Positions 1 through 8,490 of a DNA stretch of 64,000 nucleotides are shown here, piece after piece. The translations under genes and the position numbers were made by a program. Numbering within the stretch: position 1 is the stretch's first letter; the number at the start of each line of letters is the position of its first letter. The stretch covers positions 110,816 to 174,815 of the forward strand of contig CAKRYT010000004.1 of the NCBI GenBank assembly GCA_934432675.1, read 5' to 3'. Below the pieces are notes generated by a model that saw only the letters and a list, made by a program, of their open reading frames with translations, was not told the origin of the DNA and ran no database searches. The DNA comes from an uncultured Eubacteriales bacterium. GTDB taxonomy: Bacteria; Bacillota; Clostridia; Oscillospirales; CAG-272.

Positions 1-376
1 CCGCCCCGGCAGCACCGGTACCGAGAGCGGCGGCTTTGCCCGCCCCGGCAGCACCGGCACCGGGAGCGGCGGTTACAACGGCACGGGGTCCGGTGCTTAC
101 GGTGCCCCGCAGTCGACCTATACGGGTTACACCCCCTACCAACCCCCGGTGACACAGCCGTCCGGCGGTCTTGCCATCGCGGCACTCATCTGCTCCTTCT
201 TCCTCGGCATCGTCGGGTTGATCCTCGGCGTCGTCGGGCTCAACCAGTACCCGAAGGGCAGCGGTTACCGCACCATGTGCATTGTCGCCATTATCATCCC
301 GATTGTGTGGATTGTCCTTTCCGTGATGATCGCTATCCTCGGCGGTCTTTTGTCCTTCATCACCGTTGCCTATTAA
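1..376 (+). CDS. Small membrane protein with Gly/Ser/Thr-rich linker, 5' partial
   Basis: The frame is open from base 2 to the stop at 376, so the gene begins left of the window. The visible part starts with about 55 residues of low-complexity Gly/Ser/Thr/Tyr/Pro sequence containing imperfect repeats (RPGSTGTESGG, then RPGSTGTGSGG). Two hydrophobic segments follow, separated by a short loop with NQYPKGSG. This layout of a disordered N-terminus and two C-terminal helices is typical of DUF4190-like membrane proteins of Gram-positive bacteria, whose function is unknown. A strong hairpin terminator follows. The family call rests on layout only; the membrane topology is clear. Confidence 0.7.
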   Translation, partial: RPGSTGTESGGFARPGSTGTGSGGYNGTGSGAYGAPQSTYTGYTPYQPPVTQPSGGLAIAALICSFFLGIVGLILGVVGLNQYPKGSGYRTMCIVAIIIPIVWIVLSVMIAILGGLLSFITVAY

Positions 377-437
377 GGGCTGTCCCGCACCGGTGCCCGA
401 GCGGCCCCGTCCGTGCGGTGAAACCCTCTTACATCAA

Positions 438-486
438 AACCGACCCTGCGCCGCGGCGCAGGGTCGGTTCCGTTTTGCTTTTTTGG
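438..486. terminator. Bidirectional intrinsic terminator
   Basis: A 15-bp stem (AACCGACCCTGCGCC paired with its complement, 2-nt loop) is followed on the plus strand by a T-rich tract, and by TTTTG on the minus strand. It can end both the partial membrane protein gene and valS, which converge here. Confidence 0.85.
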
Positions 487-541
487 TCAGCCACCGTATT
501 GCTTTGCGGGAGAGGTCGTCGGGCCCCCGCCGACGGGCGCA

Positions 542-3172
542 TCACGCAAGTTTTGCGAGTGCGTCCGTGAGTTGTGCCTCCGTCTCCCGGTACTTCGCGA
601 GTTTGACGCGCTCTGCCTCCACGACGGCGGCAGGTGCCTTGGCGACGAAACCCTCATTCGCAAGTTTTGCCGTAAGGCGGGTGATCTCCCCGCGCACGCG
701 GGTGAGTTCCGCCGTGAGGCGGGTGCGTTCCTTTTCAAAATCGACCAGATCCCCGAGTGGGATATAGACGGTCGCCGCATCGGTCACGATGCTGACGGCA
801 CCGTCGGCGGCGTAAGCGTCCGTAAGGTGCATGCTCTCCGCGCTCGCGAGGCGCGCGAAAATGCCCTCCGCGCCCGCAAAACTCTCGGGATACTTCGTGA
901 CGATATACAGATTGGCTTTCTTGGACGGCGGCACGTTCATCTCCGCGCGGCGGTTGCGGATGGCACGGATGGCGGCAATCACGCGGTCGGTCGCCTCCTC
1001 CTCGGTGGGATAGAGGCGCGCCCCGTCAAACGCGGGGTACGTATCGATCATGATGGATTCCCCGGTGTTTGGCAGTGCCCCGTAAATCTCCTCGGTGATG
1101 AACGGCATATACGGATGCAGGAGTTTCAGGATCCCCGTGAGCACGTACGCCAGAACGCGCCGTGCCGTCGCGGCACCCTCGCTCTCCTTATCGAACAGGC
1201 GGTTCTTCGTGAGTTCGATATACCAGTCGCAGAAAGTGTCCCAGGTGAAGTCGTAAATCTCGGAGAGTGCCACGCCGACCTCGTAGTGATCGAGGTTTTC
1301 GCACACCGAGCGCACCGTCTTCTGGAAACGGCTGACAATCCACTTGTCCTCGGCGGTCATGTCACCGTCTTCGGGGAGCCCCGCGGGCACCTCGGCGTCA
1401 CCGATATTCATGAGCACGAAACGGGAGGCATTCCAGAGTTTGTTTGCGAAATTGCGTGCCGCCTCGATCTTTTCGTCGGAGAAACGCATATCGTTGCCGG
1501 GCGCGTTCCCCGTCGCGAGAGCAAAGCGGAGGGCATCCGCCCCGTATTTGTCGATGACTTCCAGGGGGTCGATCCCGTTCCCGAGCGATTTGGACATCTT
1601 GCGCCCCTGTGCATCACGCACGAGACCGTGGATGAATACGGTGTGGAACGGTGCCTTACCCGTGTGTTCCAGACCCGAGAAAATCATGCGCGAGACCCAG
1701 AAGGAGATGATGTCATACCCCGTGACGAGCGTGCTCGTCGGGTAGTAACGGCGCAGGTCCTCGGTGTCGTCCGGCCAGCCCAGTGTCGAGAAAGGCCAGA
1801 GTGCGGAAGAAAACCAGGTGTCCAGCACGTCGTTTTCCTGCCGCATGGGCTTGCCGCACTTCGGGCAGGTCGCGCTGTCCTCGGCGGTGACGGTCACCTC
1901 GCGGCATTCGTCGCAGTAGAACGCCGGGATGCGGTGTCCCCACCAGAGCTGGCGGGAAATGCACCAGTCGTGCAGGTTTTCCATCCAGACGGTGTAGTTA
2001 CGGGTGAAACGCTCGGGCACGAAACGGATGTCCCCGCGGCGCACGGCGTCGAGCGAGGGCTCGATCATCGGGCCCATCTTCACAAACCACTGATCGGAGG
2101 TCAGCGGCTCGACGGTCGTCTTGCAACGATAGCAGGTGCCGACGTTGTGCGTGTGCGGCTCGACCGAGAGCAGATACCCCGCGGCGTCCAGATCGGCGAC
2201 GAGGGCGCGGCGGCATTCGTAACGATCCATGCCCTGGTACTTACCGGCAAAAGCGTTCATGGTGGCGTCGTCGTTCATGACCTTGATCTGTTCGAGGCCG
2301 TGCCGCTGCCCGACGAGAAAGTCGTTCGGGTCATGGGCGGGCGTGATTTTCACGCAGCCGGTACCGAAACCGATCTCCACGTAGTCGTCCGCGATAACGG
2401 GAATCTCCCGCCCGACGAGCGGCAGGATGAGCGTCTTGCCGATGAGGTGTTTCGTGTTCTCATCATTCGGGTTGACGGCGACGGCGGTATCGCCGAACAT
2501 CGTCTCGGGGCGGGTCGTGGCGATCTCCACGTAGCCCTCTTCGCCCTTGATGGGGTAACGGATGTGCCAGAAGGAGCCTGCCTGCTCCTCGTATTCGACC
2601 TCTGCGTCGGAGAGTGCCGTCTTGCAGTGCGGGCACCAGTTGATGATGCGGTTGCCGCGGTAGATGAGCCCCTTCCGATACAGGCTGACGAACACTTCCT
2701 TGACGGCGCGGGAGCAGCCCTCATCCATCGTGAAACGCTCGCGCGTCCAGTCGCAGGAGGTGCCGAGTTTTTTGAGCTGCGAAATGATGCGGTCGCCGTA
2801 TTTGTTCTTCCAGTCCCAGACGCGTTCGAGGAATTTCTCGCGCCCGAGGTCGTAACGGGTCAGCCCCTCGTTCACGCGGAGTTGCTCCTCCACCTTGATC
2901 TGCGTCGCGATGCCGGCGTGGTCGGTACCGGGGACCCAGAGGGTGTTGAAACCCTGCATCCGCTTGTAGCGGACCAGGATGTCTTGGAGCGTCTCGTCGA
3001 GTGCGTGCCCCATGTGCAGTTGCCCCGTCACGTTCGGGGGCGGGATCACCATGGAGAATGCGGGGCCCGGTTTTTTCGGGTCGGCGGTGAAGTAGCCGCG
3101 GTCGCACCACGTCTTGTAGATGCGGTCCTCAAACTCCTTCGGTGCATACGTTTTTGGGAGGTCTCTTGCCAT
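542..3172 (-). CDS. valS: Valyl-tRNA synthetase
   Basis: This class I aminoacyl-tRNA synthetase charges tRNA-Val in the cytoplasm. At 876 residues it is full length. The ATP-binding HIGH motif appears as HMGH at residues 53-56 after PPPNVTG, the long CP1 editing domain follows, and KMSKS lies near residue 525. A tRNA anticodon-binding domain and a C-terminal coiled-coil arm, typical of ValRS, end the protein. Zinc-ligand-like cysteine pairs (CPHC, CDEC, CPKC) are visible. The ATG is preceded by AAAGGAAACAGT, and the leader carries a T-box, so expression should respond to uncharged tRNA-Val. Confidence 0.98.
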   Translation of the reverse strand: MARDLPKTYAPKEFEDRIYKTWCDRGYFTADPKKPGPAFSMVIPPPNVTGQLHMGHALDETLQDILVRYKRMQGFNTLWVPGTDHAGIATQIKVEEQLRVNEGLTRYDLGREKFLERVWDWKNKYGDRIISQLKKLGTSCDWTRERFTMDEGCSRAVKEVFVSLYRKGLIYRGNRIINWCPHCKTALSDAEVEYEEQAGSFWHIRYPIKGEEGYVEIATTRPETMFGDTAVAVNPNDENTKHLIGKTLILPLVGREIPVIADDYVEIGFGTGCVKITPAHDPNDFLVGQRHGLEQIKVMNDDATMNAFAGKYQGMDRYECRRALVADLDAAGYLLSVEPHTHNVGTCYRCKTTVEPLTSDQWFVKMGPMIEPSLDAVRRGDIRFVPERFTRNYTVWMENLHDWCISRQLWWGHRIPAFYCDECREVTVTAEDSATCPKCGKPMRQENDVLDTWFSSALWPFSTLGWPDDTEDLRRYYPTSTLVTGYDIISFWVSRMIFSGLEHTGKAPFHTVFIHGLVRDAQGRKMSKSLGNGIDPLEVIDKYGADALRFALATGNAPGNDMRFSDEKIEAARNFANKLWNASRFVLMNIGDAEVPAGLPEDGDMTAEDKWIVSRFQKTVRSVCENLDHYEVGVALSEIYDFTWDTFCDWYIELTKNRLFDKESEGAATARRVLAYVLTGILKLLHPYMPFITEEIYGALPNTGESIMIDTYPAFDGARLYPTEEEATDRVIAAIRAIRNRRAEMNVPPSKKANLYIVTKYPESFAGAEGIFARLASAESMHLTDAYAADGAVSIVTDAATVYIPLGDLVDFEKERTRLTAELTRVRGEITRLTAKLANEGFVAKAPAAVVEAERVKLAKYRETEAQLTDALAKLA

Positions 3173-3189
3173 ACTGTTTCCTTTCCGTC

Positions 3190-3472
3190 GCCCGGCGACA
3201 AAAACAAAAATACCCCGTGTCTTCTGACACAGGGCGTTCGTAACGCGGTACCACCTGTTTCACGCGCCGCATGGCGCGCCTCGCGGGAGAGGGTCTACCG
3301 GACGGCGGGGTGCCCGAAAAACCGGGCAACACGCGGTGGAACGCCACCGCCTCGCGTCTTTCTTCCTCGGCTCGGGGGCGACCTTCACGCACCGGGGCAC
3401 CGACAGGCTCGCACCGACCGCCTGCTCTCTTGACCGCCCCGAGAGGTTACTCCTCCCCGTCATTGCCCCCCT
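3190..3472 (-). promoter_or_regulatory. T-box leader riboswitch of valS
   Basis: The minus-strand leader contains the T-box core TGGTACCGCG (3253-3244), directly followed by a terminator hairpin (CCCTGTGTC-AGAA-GACACGGGG, 3234-3213) and a T-rich run. Uncharged tRNA binding to the T-box bulge would favour the antiterminator and allow valS transcription. Stem I lies around 3370-3440. A GTC at 3382-3380, in the context GTGAAG-GTC-GCC, is a plausible Val specifier codon, but I inferred this by eye without folding the RNA. Confidence 0.92.
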
Positions 3473-3501
3473 ATTGTAATCCATCCCCGCCGATTTGTCA
3501 A
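3473..3501 (-). promoter_or_regulatory. valS promoter
   Basis: On the minus strand, TTGACA (3501-3496) and TACAAT (3478-3473) are separated by 17 nt. Transcription would start at the 5' end of the T-box leader. Confidence 0.8.
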
Positions 3502-3524
3502 GCCCCTGCCCGCCGTCGCCGCTC

Positions 3525-3553
3525 TTGCATTTCGGTCGTGTCTTCACTATAAT
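3525..3553 (+). promoter_or_regulatory. Promoter of the GNAT gene
   Basis: TTGCAT (3525-3530), a 17-nt spacer and a consensus TATAAT (3548-3553) point rightward, divergent from the valS promoter. Confidence 0.7.
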
Positions 3554-3624
3554 AGAAACAAATCAATAAAAGTAAATCGCACCCACGACCCGCCCCCCGC
3601 GGGGGTGCGGTGACGGAGGAATGT

Positions 3625-4137
3625 ATGCAAACGGACGCTTTGACCATTGAGCGCGGCACGCCGGCGGATGCGGCGGAACTCATCGACTATCTGAAAACCA
3701 TCTGCGGCGAGACCGACAACCTGTCTTTCGGGCCCGACGACTTCCCCTTTACGGTCGAAACGGAGGCCGCCTATCTCGAAAGGCAGGCAGGCTCCACCGA
3801 TCACGCGCTGTTTGTCGCCCGTTATAACGGCAAAATCGTGGGGGACGCGAGCCTCTCCCGCGGACCTCGCCGCATGAGCCACCGCGGAGAACTCGGGGTC
3901 AGCGTGGTGCGCGCCATGTGGGGCAAAGGCATCGGCACGGCACTGATCGGGCGGATATTGGCTTTTGCGAGAGAAAACGGATTGGAGCAGGTCTTCCTGG
4001 AAGTGCGTAGCGATAACGCCCGCGCCATCCGCCTCTACGAAAAACAAGGTTTTTGTAAACTGTGTACCTACCCCGCCTATATGAAACTGTCGGATGGGCA
4101 GAGGGCCGACTGCGACCTGATGATCCTCCCACTCTGA
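3625..4137 (+). CDS. GNAT-family N-acetyltransferase
   Basis: A 170-residue single-domain acetyltransferase that would use acetyl-CoA to acetylate an amine; the substrate is unknown. The fold signature is present: the beta-4 region GELGVSVVRAMWGKGIGTALIG contains the acetyl-CoA loop (around residues 92-106), followed by FLEVRSDNARAIRLYEKQGF, the usual motif B. I chose the ATG at 3625 over the upstream in-frame GTG (3610) because GGAGG sits 5 nt before it. The gene has its own promoter and stands alone between valS and thiI. Relatives include RimI-like protein and small-molecule acetyltransferases. Confidence 0.9.
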   Translation: MQTDALTIERGTPADAAELIDYLKTICGETDNLSFGPDDFPFTVETEAAYLERQAGSTDHALFVARYNGKIVGDASLSRGPRRMSHRGELGVSVVRAMWGKGIGTALIGRILAFARENGLEQVFLEVRSDNARAIRLYEKQGFCKLCTYPAYMKLSDGQRADCDLMILPL

Positions 4138-4232
4138 CGGTGCCGCCCGTTCCCGGGTACCGACCGCGGACAAAGCGGCCCCGGCGGGACAGGCAACGCC
4201 CGGACATGCGAGCGGTTGTGATGATCCTTTCC

Positions 4233-4261
4233 TTGCAATGCGCCGCTCCGTGTGCTATACT
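4233..4261 (+). promoter_or_regulatory. thiI promoter
   Basis: TTGCAA (4233-4238), a 17-nt spacer and TATACT (4256-4261) lie 28 nt before the thiI ATG. Confidence 0.7.
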
Positions 4262-4289
4262 GATATGAAACCAACCGCAAGAGGGCTTT

Positions 4290-5477
4290 ATGAAAGAAAT
4301 CATCCTTTGCAAATACGGAGAACTGGTGCTGAAAGGCGCGAACAAGTCCTCCTTTGAGAGCCGCCTGACCAAGGAACTGCGCCGCCGCGCGTGGCATTAC
4401 GGTGCCTTTGAAGTGCATCACGCCCAGTCCACGATCTATATCGAGCCGCTGAATGACGAGGCGGATATTGACGGTATGTATGACAGTGCCCGCGACGTGT
4501 TCGGCATCGTCGGCGTGACCCGCGCCGCCGTCGCGGAGAAAAACATAGACGACATCTGCCGCGTCGCGCGCGACTACCTGCCCGGGAAACTCGCCGGGGC
4601 GCGCACCTTCCGCGTGGATGCCAAACGCTCCGACAAGGCGTTTCCCCTGAACTCCCCCGAGATCGCCGCACGCGTCGGCGGTGCCGTCCTCTCCGCCCTG
4701 CACACGATCAGGGTGGATCTCCACCACCCGGAGGCAATGGTACGGGTGGAGGTGCGTGAGAGGGCCGCCTACATCCACGCCGGGCAGGAAAAGGGTGCGG
4801 GAGGCCTCCCGCTCGGTTGCGCCGGGCGCGGGATGCTGCTGCTCTCCGGGGGGATTGACTCCCCCGTCGCCGGGTACATGATGGCGAAGCGGGGGCTGGA
4901 ACTGGAAGCCGTGCACTTTGAGTCCTATCCCTACACCTCCGAGCGCGCACGGGAAAAAGTCTTTACCCTCGCCGAGGAACTCTGCCGTTTCACCTCCAAG
5001 ATGGAGGTCCACGTCATGTCCCTGACCCACGTGCAGGAGGAACTTTCCCGCAAGTGCGCCGAGGAATATTTCACCCTCCTGCTCCGCCACTTCATGATGA
5101 AACTCGCCGAGAGATGTGCCCGGGAGCGAAACGCCGGGGCACTGATTACGGGTGAGAGCCTCGGGCAGGTCGCGTCGCAGACGATGGAGGCGATGGCGGT
5201 CACCGGGGCGGCGGTCACGATCCCGCTGTTCCGCCCCTGCATCGGTATGGACAAAGACGAGATCGTCACGGTCGCGAGGAAGATCGGGACCTTTGAGACC
5301 TCCATCCTCCCCTACGAGGACTGTTGTACCGTTTTCACACCGCGGCACCCGAAGACCCGCCCGGAACTGGCGCACGTGCTGCGGGAACTCGAAAAAGTGG
5401 ACGTCGATGCCCTCCTCGAAGAAGCATGGCAGAGCCGCTACACCGTGACCCGTAAACTCTATGACGACTATCGATGA
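4290..5477 (+). CDS. thiI: tRNA 4-thiouridine synthase ThiI
   Basis: ThiI adenylates U8 of tRNA and inserts sulfur from a cysteine desulfurase; in some species it also serves thiamine synthesis. The 395-residue protein has the N-terminal ferredoxin-like domain, a THUMP domain (to about residue 165), and the PP-loop ATP pyrophosphatase domain with the SGGIDSPVAGYMM motif near residue 185. The E. coli rhodanese-like extension is absent, as is usual in Firmicutes. CC in the segment EDCCTVFTPRHPKT is typical of the family C-terminus. The stop overlaps an ATG of the HD gene, suggesting co-transcription. Confidence 0.97.
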   Translation: MKEIILCKYGELVLKGANKSSFESRLTKELRRRAWHYGAFEVHHAQSTIYIEPLNDEADIDGMYDSARDVFGIVGVTRAAVAEKNIDDICRVARDYLPGKLAGARTFRVDAKRSDKAFPLNSPEIAARVGGAVLSALHTIRVDLHHPEAMVRVEVRERAAYIHAGQEKGAGGLPLGCAGRGMLLLSGGIDSPVAGYMMAKRGLELEAVHFESYPYTSERAREKVFTLAEELCRFTSKMEVHVMSLTHVQEELSRKCAEEYFTLLLRHFMMKLAERCARERNAGALITGESLGQVASQTMEAMAVTGAAVTIPLFRPCIGMDKDEIVTVARKIGTFETSILPYEDCCTVFTPRHPKTRPELAHVLRELEKVDVDALLEEAWQSRYTVTRKLYDDYR

Positions 5478-5488
5478 AAGGAACGCCT

Positions 5489-6085
5489 ATGACCAACCGC
5501 GAGAAGTTTCTTGATCTCTATACATCCCTCATCAAGCGCGAGGGCGCGCAGGAGTTGCTGGCGTGGCTCACCGGTGCCAATTCCGATTTCTTCACCGCCC
5601 CCGCCTCCACCCGCTACCACTCCGCCTATGAAGGCGGGCTCCTCGACCATTCAATCAACGTGTACGAATGCCTGCGGGACTACCTCGCACGCCATAAGGT
5701 ACAGGAGGAGTTCGGGCTCTCCTACTCGGACGAGACGATTGCCATCGTCTCCCTGCTCCACGACCTGTGCAAGGTCAACGTCTATCGCGTCTCGACGCGC
5801 AACGTCAAGGACCCCGTCACCGGGCAGTGGAAACCCATGCCTTACTATGAATTTGACGATAGTCTCCCCTACGGGCACGGGGAAAAGTCCGTCTACGTCA
5901 TCTCCGGTTTCATGCGCCTGACGCGTGAGGAGGCGTTCGCCATTCGGTACCACATGGGTTTCTCGAACGAAGACGACGCCCGTAACGTCGGGCGCGCGTT
6001 TGAACTCTTCCCCCTGGCACTCGCCCTGTCGATCGCGGACACCGAGGCCACCTACTTCATGGAGACGAAAAAAGAGCCGAAGTGA
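5489..6085 (+). CDS. HD-domain hydrolase
   Basis: A 198-residue HD-superfamily metal-dependent phosphohydrolase. Metal ligands are visible as H in GLLDHSINV, HD in SLLHDLCKV and a downstream H in AIRYHMGF. Proteins of this type resemble the HD domain of YhaM 3'-5' exonuclease, but the OB-fold nucleic-acid-binding part is missing, so the substrate is open. I prefer the ATG at 5489 because AAAGGA lies 6 nt upstream; an alternative ATG at 5474 overlaps the thiI stop. It is translationally close to thiI, and the two share a terminator. Confidence 0.85.
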   Translation: MTNREKFLDLYTSLIKREGAQELLAWLTGANSDFFTAPASTRYHSAYEGGLLDHSINVYECLRDYLARHKVQEEFGLSYSDETIAIVSLLHDLCKVNVYRVSTRNVKDPVTGQWKPMPYYEFDDSLPYGHGEKSVYVISGFMRLTREEAFAIRYHMGFSNEDDARNVGRAFELFPLALALSIADTEATYFMETKKEPK

Positions 6086-6164
6086 TCCTTCGGGGGAGCA
6101 CAAGGCCTTTTTCACCCAACCGAATGCGGGGTCCGAGACCGACCTGCCGCAAACGTATAAAACA

Positions 6165-6208
6165 ACGGAGAGGAGCCTATCAAACAGGCTCCTCTCCGTA
6201 TTCTTTTA
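6165..6208. terminator. Bidirectional terminator between the HD gene and asparaginase
   Basis: A perfect 14-bp stem (ACGGAGAGGAGCCT and its complement) with a 7-nt loop is flanked by T-rich tracts on both strands. It ends the thiI operon from the left and the asparaginase gene from the right. Confidence 0.9.
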
Positions 6209-6225
6209 CCAACCGCACGCCGCCG

Positions 6226-7218
6226 TCAGACGAGCAGATCGTTCCCGACGGGCGTTTCAAATACGCGGTAAAAGTCCTCGGCGTTATCGGTGACGGTCAG
6301 TGCCCACATGGTCTTGGCGAGGACCGCCTCCGTCGTCATTTCGTACGCCTCGGGGAGACGATATTTTTCCTTAATGCGGTACCCGACGCGGTAGGTCTCC
6401 ATCGCGCTCCCCTCGTGGGCAACCTGCGTTGCGACCACGATACGCACGTTTTTCTCCTGCAAGCGCGCAATCCCCTTTTCGAATGCACCGTCATCGTAGT
6501 GCGGGATGCCCCCGACCCCGAAACTTTCGAGGATGACGGCATGGCTGTGCGCCGCTGCATAGTCGAGGATACCGGCATCGATGCCGGGTGTCAGTTTGAC
6601 GAGCAGGACGTTCGGGTCGAGCCGGTCGTAAAACCGCTCCTCCCCCGTCACATCCCCCTTGATATAGTATTGCACCCGCCCGTCGCGCACGAGCGCGACG
6701 GTGGGATAGTCCACACTCGAAAAGGCGTTGAAACTCCGCGTGCGCGTCTTGCGGGCACGCGTGCCGCAGATGACCTTGCCGTCAAAGTACACCCGCACTC
6801 CACAGGCGGCATCGTCGCTCGCGTAGCGGAAAGCACCGAGGAGATTGTCGCGCGCGTCGCTGTCGCGCTCGAAAATGGAGATCTGCGAGCCCGTCAGCAC
6901 CACCGGCTTGCGCGTGTTCTGCAAGAGATAGTAGAGACACGCGGCAGCGTACGCCATCGTGTCGGTGCCGTGCGTGATGACGAAGCCGTCATAGTCGTGA
7001 TAGACCTCACGCACGCGCCGGGCGATCCGTACCCAGTGCTCGGGGCGCATATTGGTGCTGTCCAGGTTGCACACCTGCTCTGCCGTCACGTCGCATACCC
7101 CGGCGATCTCCGGTACGCACCCGAGCAGTTCCTCCGCCGTGAGTGCCGGCGTCAGTCCCTCCCCGAGATTCCGCGACGCAATGGTGCCCCCCGTCGCCAA
7201 GAGCAATATTTTTTTCAC
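6226..7218 (-). CDS. ansA: L-asparaginase, type I
   Basis: This enzyme hydrolyses asparagine to aspartate and ammonia, probably in the cytoplasm because no signal peptide is present. The 330 residues carry both catalytic threonine signatures: ATGGTIAS at residues 8-15 and THGTDTMAY near residues 80-90. The start is the GTG at 7218 (VKKILLLATGG); the open frame continues upstream, but that part is low-complexity leader sequence and the paralogous copy at 10271 starts at the same codon with ATG. A promoter lies about 230 nt upstream. The first 68 codons are duplicated at 10067-10271 with a roughly 185-bp perfect match. Confidence 0.95.
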   Translation of the reverse strand: MKKILLLATGGTIASRNLGEGLTPALTAEELLGCVPEIAGVCDVTAEQVCNLDSTNMRPEHWVRIARRVREVYHDYDGFVITHGTDTMAYAAACLYYLLQNTRKPVVLTGSQISIFERDSDARDNLLGAFRYASDDAACGVRVYFDGKVICGTRARKTRTRSFNAFSSVDYPTVALVRDGRVQYYIKGDVTGEERFYDRLDPNVLLVKLTPGIDAGILDYAAAHSHAVILESFGVGGIPHYDDGAFEKGIARLQEKNVRIVVATQVAHEGSAMETYRVGYRIKEKYRLPEAYEMTTEAVLAKTMWALTVTDNAEDFYRVFETPVGNDLLV

Positions 7219-7406
7219 TTTGCCACACTTCCGTCCGTTTCGTTTTGTCTCTGCCACCCCCCGGCGCCACCCTTTTCCCCGCGCATCGAAGCGGGGAAAG
7301 GGGCACTGATGCCGCTTTCGGCGGTTGCGCCCGTTTGAGGGTATCCCGCGCCGCCGCGGGAAATGGAGCCCGATGCCGACCACTCGCCGGAGACCGGCTC
7401 CCCTCG

Positions 7407-7441
7407 TTTTCCCCATTAGTATAGCACGCCCGCGCCGCAAA
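7407..7441 (-). promoter_or_regulatory. Putative asparaginase promoter with long leader
   Basis: The minus strand reads TTGTTT, 17 nt, then TATACT. A leader of about 200 nt separates it from the GTG start. I see no riboswitch in it. A matching promoter sits at the same relative place in front of the truncated second copy. Confidence 0.5.
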
Positions 7442-7488
7442 AACAACCACCGACGCAAAACACCTCGTTGGGCCGATGTAAAACCCCA

Positions 7489-7516
7489 AGGAGGAGCCGC
7501 TTTTTCTGCTCCTCCT
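7489..7516. terminator. GGAGGAGCC-type terminator hairpin
   Basis: AGGAGGAGC and GCTCCTCCT form the stem. The hairpin and its right flank (TCGTTGTTTCGGACGATGC) match the hairpin at 9600-9626 and its flank, so this is part of a duplicated block. No complete minus-strand gene precedes it here, so it looks like a remnant of a lost gene's 3' end. Confidence 0.7.
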
Positions 7517-7666
7517 CGTTGTTTCGGACGATGCTTTTCTACCGTTGTTCACCCGTAATGTCAATAATTAAGTATCAAAAATGACAAAAAAATCAAATAG
7601 GCTATTTACATAACGGATTTAATTTTGCTTTAATAAACATGAAATTCGTTTAAGGTGATAACGTAA

Positions 7667-8482
7667 ATGAAAAAAATATCCGAAATCAACGCTCCTGCAT
7701 TGGCAGGCGTTATTAGGGAAAAAAGCGTTTCATCTGCCGTTGCGGCAATCAAAAACTGCCTATATGACGGCGCCGACATGATAGATTTGCATATTTCCTG
7801 CCTTGAAAACGCAGACGAAAATGCACTGAAATCCATTATTCGCGCGTCAAAGCTGCCGGTACTTGCACTGAATTACAACAGAAACTATGATTGGTCGGAT
7901 GGCGGTCTTACGGAAAACGAACGAATAGGCAGCCTTTTATGTGCCGTATCTGCCGGAGCCGCCGGCATTGATATGCAGGGATATACGTTTGACGCGGCCT
8001 CAAGGGACGCATTTTTCGGCAGCAATCAATATAGTTTTACAAAAGGCAACCCGAAAGAGGTCGTTACCGATGACAGGGTCATTGCAAAGCAATGCGCCTT
8101 GATCGAAAAAGTTCACTCTATGGGCGCAGAGGTTTTGCTATCCTGTCACCCCGGCGTTCCCATGAATTGTGAACAGGTGGTGGAGCTGGCTTTATTTCTG
8201 GAAAAACGCCATCCCGACATCATAAAAATTGTGACATTCGCAGCAGATGAAGGGGATCTGGTTGAAAGCTTTAAGACCATGACCGTTCTAAAAAAAGAAG
8301 TCCAAACACCTGTCAGCTATCATACAAACGGCGCAGCCGGAAGTTTATCGAGAATTGTCAATCCGATTTTGGGCGGTCACATTGCTTTCTGTGTTGACCG
8401 TTATGACGAGGGCAGCACCATGGAACAGCTCGATTTAACGACTGCTCGGGCAATCGTCGATCATATGAAAAAATTACTGTGA
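7667..8482 (+). CDS. Type I 3-dehydroquinate dehydratase-like protein
   Basis: A 271-residue (beta/alpha)8 protein of the type I dehydroquinase (AroD) superfamily. The classical enzyme uses a Schiff-base lysine and a histidine to dehydrate 3-dehydroquinate. Candidates are K in DIIKIVTFA (about residue 187) and H in LLSCHPGVPM (about 161). No other shikimate genes are nearby. It overlaps closely with an MDR dehydrogenase, so a catabolic quinate/shikimate or unrelated aldolase-type role is as likely as aromatic amino acid synthesis. Codon use is AT-richer than the flanks, suggesting acquisition. AAGGTGA precedes the ATG. Confidence 0.75.
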   Translation: MKKISEINAPALAGVIREKSVSSAVAAIKNCLYDGADMIDLHISCLENADENALKSIIRASKLPVLALNYNRNYDWSDGGLTENERIGSLLCAVSAGAAGIDMQGYTFDAASRDAFFGSNQYSFTKGNPKEVVTDDRVIAKQCALIEKVHSMGAEVLLSCHPGVPMNCEQVVELALFLEKRHPDIIKIVTFAADEGDLVESFKTMTVLKKEVQTPVSYHTNGAAGSLSRIVNPILGGHIAFCVDRYDEGSTMEQLDLTTARAIVDHMKKLL

Positions 8483-8490
8483 GGTGCTAT

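Noticed and set aside
572..3433. A 953-codon plus-strand open frame opposite valS
   Set aside because: It is the antisense shadow of the GC-rich valS gene and its T-box leader; no Shine-Dalgarno sequence and no protein motifs.
6226..7458. 410-residue asparaginase starting upstream of 7218
   Set aside because: The extra 80 residues are low-complexity and the duplicate copy starts at the equivalent codon.
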